DNA of 64,000 nt from Caprimulgus europaeus (taxonomy: Eukaryota; Chordata; Aves; Caprimulgiformes; Caprimulgidae): positions 31,562,339-31,626,338 of the forward strand of contig OU015532.1 in NCBI GenBank assembly GCA_907165065.1. The letters run 5' to 3'. The notes under the pieces were generated by a model that did no database searches, was not told the DNA's origin, and saw nothing but the letters and a program-made list of their open reading frames with translations. Of this stretch, positions 61,040 through 64,000 are shown piece by piece. Every line of letters begins with the position of its first letter. The first letter of the stretch is position 1. The translations under genes were made by a program, and so were the position numbers.

Positions 61040-62321
61040 TCACAATTGAATCATTTTAGGCCTGTAAGTCTCACTTCTGTGCCTGGCAAAATTATGGAGA
61101 AAATTATTCTGGGAGTTATTGAAAAACACCTGGAAGACAATGCAGTCATTGGTTCCAGCCAACATGGGTTCATGAAAGGAAAGTCCTGCTTAATGAACCT
61201 AACCTCTTTCTATGCTAAGGTTACCCACCTATCTGACCAAGGGAAGCCAGTCAATGTAATCTGTTTGGACTTCAGTAAAACCTTTGATGCTATGTCTCAC
61301 AGTGTCCTCCTGGACAAAATGTCCAGCATAGAGCTGAATAAACACATACTGCTATAGGTGAGAAATTGGCTGATGGGTAGGGCTCAAAGGGTCCTAATCA
61401 ATGGGACTACATCAGGCTGGTGTCTGGTCACTAGTGGGGTCCCGCAGGGATCCATTCTGTGGCTGGTGTTCTTTAATCAGTGACTTGGATACAGAACTTG
61501 AAGGACTGCTAACTACATTTGCTGATGACACCAAACTGGGAGAAGCTGTGGACACTCTTGAGGGCAGAGAGGCCCTGCCAAAAGATCTAGATAAATCAGA
61601 GAGCTGGGCAATCACCAACCATACGAATTTTTACAAGGACAAGTGCTGGATTTTGCACCTGGGACATGGCAACCCCAGACACATGTATGGACTGGGGAAT
61701 GGGAGGCTGGAGAGTAGCCCTGTCCAGAAGGACCTGGGAGTTCAGGTTGATGGCAAGTTGAACATGAGCCAACAGTGTGTCCTGGCTGCCAAGAGGGCCA
61801 ACCATGTCCTGGGGTACATCAAGCACTGCATGGCGAGCTGGTCAAGGGAGGTGATTGTCCTGCTCTGCTCTGCACTGGTCTGGCCTCACCTTGAGTACTG
61901 GGTGCAGTTTTGGACGCCACAGTATAAAAAGGATCTAAAGCTACTGGAGAGTGTCCAGAGGAGAGCCACAAGATTGGTGAAGGGATTAGAGGGGAAACCA
62001 TATGAGGAGAGGCTGAAGTCACTTGGATTATTCAGCCTGGAGAAGAGGAGACTGAGAGGAGATCTCATCATGGTCTATAACTTCTTCACAAGGGGAAGAG
62101 GATGGGCAGGTGCTGATCCCTTCTCTGAGTGGAAATGGCAGGAAGATGTGCCGGGAAGGTTTAGGTTGGACATTAGGAAAAAGTTCTTCACCCAGAGGGT
62201 GGTGGCACTGGAACAGACTCCCCAGGGAGGTGGTCACGGCATCAAGCTTGCCAATATTCAAGAAGCATTTGGCCAAGGCCCTCAGACACATGGTCTGAAT
62301 CTTGAGATTGTCCTATGCTAG
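61040..62321 (+). pseudogene. CR1 ORF2 remnant, long surviving RT frame
   Basis: First frame (to 61357): the RT fingers with GSSQHGFMKGKSCLMNLTSF and LDFSKTFDAMSHSVLLDKM, ending at a stop within the YKMRNWL-type block. A 306-codon frame (61401-62321) then carries the catalytic [11 protein letters not shown] (about 61520-61550), VQVDGKLNMSQQCVLAAKRA, REVIVLLCSALVWPHLEYW and [20 protein letters not shown]. Frameshifts near 61470 and 62100 break it: the [10 protein letters not shown] end is read in another frame (62110-62298). This is the longest surviving frame of any element in the window. The catalytic aspartates are intact, but the protein cannot be complete. Confidence 0.9.
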
Positions 62322-62386
62322 AACAGGAGTGGGACTCAATGATCCTGGTGGGTGCCTTCCAACTCACAACATTCTATGATTCTATG
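61040..62386 (+). mobile_element. CR1 LINE, 1.35 kb, with canonical tail
   Basis: A plus-strand, 5'-truncated CR1. It begins in the RT domain (NHFRPVSLTSVPGKIMEKII, near 61045-61105) and ends with 'GATCCTGGTGGGTGCC' and the typical ATTCTATGATTCTATG tail (62371-62386). Unlike the CR1 copies at 48280 and 48672, its tail has not expanded into a microsatellite. No clear target duplication was found. Confidence 0.93.
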
Positions 62387-64000
62387 TCAATCTTAGGACA
62401 GTTATGACTCATAAACCTGAATGTAGTAAAGACAGGAAGTGTGATGATGCAGTGGTATGGAAGTTTTAGAAGAGTTTGTTTATTGTTACTCTCTCCAGAA
62501 GTTAGTCTGCATGCCGTGTTGGTAGCATTAACAATAGTGGTACTGAACTCATCTCTATGATCTGCTAGCATACAGCTGATATGCTGGAAGTGTCTGAAAT
62601 TCCAGAATTACATGTAAAAGATGCATTTAATTCAATAAAGTCAGATGTCATTGTCCAACAGAAATAATGTGTCTTTGGCTATTTTTTTAAGTGCTTTTTG
62701 TTGATTTTAGAAATTCCTATATCTAAAAACAACTGCTATTGAATATTTACAGAAATATTTTGCATACATACATTGCAAGATTATTACTATTTCTGTTTAT
62801 CCCATTGGATCTTGTGCAGCATTTACCAGGACACTCACTGTACTTCTATAGTCTCATAATCTGTGCCACTCTCCTGAAACACAGTGAAAACAATGTAATT
62901 GGATTATTTGCTTTAGTTTCACATTTCCTTTCCTTTCATTTTAATGTCATTACAAAATATACTGTATATATTTACAGAAAATATAATGTAGTTTCTCATA
63001 AATGTTATTTCCTCAGGCTTCAAAGGGGTAATGAAAGACTCGGTGCTCTGGCTGTTCGTATGAACTCTCACACATACTGCAATTGTTTTCCTTCATTCCA
63101 GAGACTAAAATGTTGGCTTTCTGGTGTAGTGAGAGATTATCATGACTTGTATTGCAAAAATGCCAAAAAGAAATCTAGGAAGTGTACCTGCTGTCATTAT
63201 TGGTATGTCCAAATTTGATTTCAGAATGTTCCTTGTTTATCAGCTTTGGGAATGGTCCACAGCAAATTTATATTTTATGAACACTAAAATTTTCATTTTT
63301 TACTTCAGCGATCTCTTTAAAATCAAGGAGTCCCACAGGTTTGTAAAATTAAACTGAATATACTCAAAATACAAAATGCAAAGCTGTGACTAAAAAATCT
63401 CTGAATATTATATATCCAAGACAGCATGCAACAATAAGCGTGGTATTCTAGTTGCAACATTATTAATAATGAAGGAAATTCCCCTCACAGATTTGTTTTA
63501 TGATAAATGAATACAGAATATCATAAAAAGTTTCCCCAGACACAAAATTTTTGACTCTCAAAAAGGGACAGAAAGAAAAGAAAGTGCTTGGCTTGTGCAA
63601 TGTGTTAACAAAGAATCTTTGTGGTTGGTTTAGCAAATGATAAATAAAGTCAAAATCATAATGAAATTTAAGTGCCTTAAAATTTAATTCTGGATTTTAG
63701 ATTTTCTTAGAGCAAATACAATATTGAAATACTGACTAGAATTTAAAAAAAAATAATTTCCCATTGGTGCAACCATATCCATTTATTGTTGTTAATGTGT
63801 TGACTTTTGACTAGCATCTTAGGGTATTAGGATTAATATGGGACTTTTTCAGAGAGATGGAGAAAACTATTTACAATTACGCTGATGCAGAGTTACTCTG
63901 AAAATGGTAGGGTGGTGATTAGGGGGAGGGATCAAAGAAAGTATCCTCGTGGTTCCAGCAGAGCTTTTAAACAGGGCTGTGCAATTTCAGAGGAAAATGG
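62387..64000. other. Unique AT-rich sequence to the window end
   Basis: About 1.6 kb with no recognised element. The 159-codon open frame at 62739-63218 begins with TTG, not ATG, and has no recognisable domain, so I do not call it a gene. Confidence 0.5.

Noticed and set aside
62739-63218. A 159-codon open frame, the longest outside repeats
   Set aside because: Its first codon is TTG, not ATG; the first internal ATG is far into the frame. It has no recognisable domain and no splice or promoter support.
1-64000. CRISPR arrays, rRNA or tRNA genes, prokaryotic operons
   Set aside because: None seen. Repeat content and structure are vertebrate; tandem repeats present are microsatellites without spacers.

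Overview
This 64 kb window looks like AT-rich, gene-poor vertebrate DNA, and the repeat content says bird. The interspersed repeats are almost all CR1-type LINEs, truncated at their 5' ends, with short ATTCTATG-type or pentanucleotide 3' tails. The rest are solo retroviral LTRs. I see no Alu, B1 or L1 material. The assignment to a bird is inference from these repeats. I found no bacterial-style operon, no CRISPR array, no rRNA or tRNA gene, and no complete protein-coding gene of the host.

Layout. 70-639: a CpG-rich solo LTR with a perfect 5-bp target duplication. 1521-2467: an older LTR. 2473-15792: mostly unique AT-rich DNA with one small CR1 scrap near 9.65 kb and a weak series of exon-like segments at 4922-5958. 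15799-16484: a solo LTR with a perfect 6-bp duplication. 18790-19789: a 1,000-bp solo LTR with a perfect 5-bp duplication. 22959-23982: another LTR. 24328-27057: two CR1 copies on the minus strand, the younger flanked by a 9-bp duplication. 27745-27983: two splice-flanked candidate exons. 30037-30438: about 80 copies of TTTTC, followed directly by an LTR (30457 to about 32470) split by a minus-strand CR1. About 32480-46480: 14 kb with no recognisable transposable element. 46481-47315: CR1 on the minus strand. 48280-50386: two nested plus-strand CR1 copies whose tails have become pentanucleotide microsatellites. 54459-55075: a solo LTR related to the one at 15799. About 59930-60430: an uncertain LTR-like stretch. 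61040-62386: plus-strand CR1 with a long surviving reverse-transcriptase reading frame. The rest is unique AT-rich DNA.

The only protein-coding remnants I can name belong to CR1 ORF2 (endonuclease and reverse transcriptase), and all are broken. All LTRs appear to be solo LTRs: no retroviral gag, pol or env was recognised. The window therefore reads as a gene desert or the inside of a very large intron, with layered retrotransposon insertions. The element-free stretch could hold conserved regulatory DNA, but that needs alignment to other genomes. I did not find a convincing new biological system. The best leads are the nested insertions with readable target duplications, the microsatellites growing from CR1 tails, the long TTTTC array, and two sets of possible unannotated exons.
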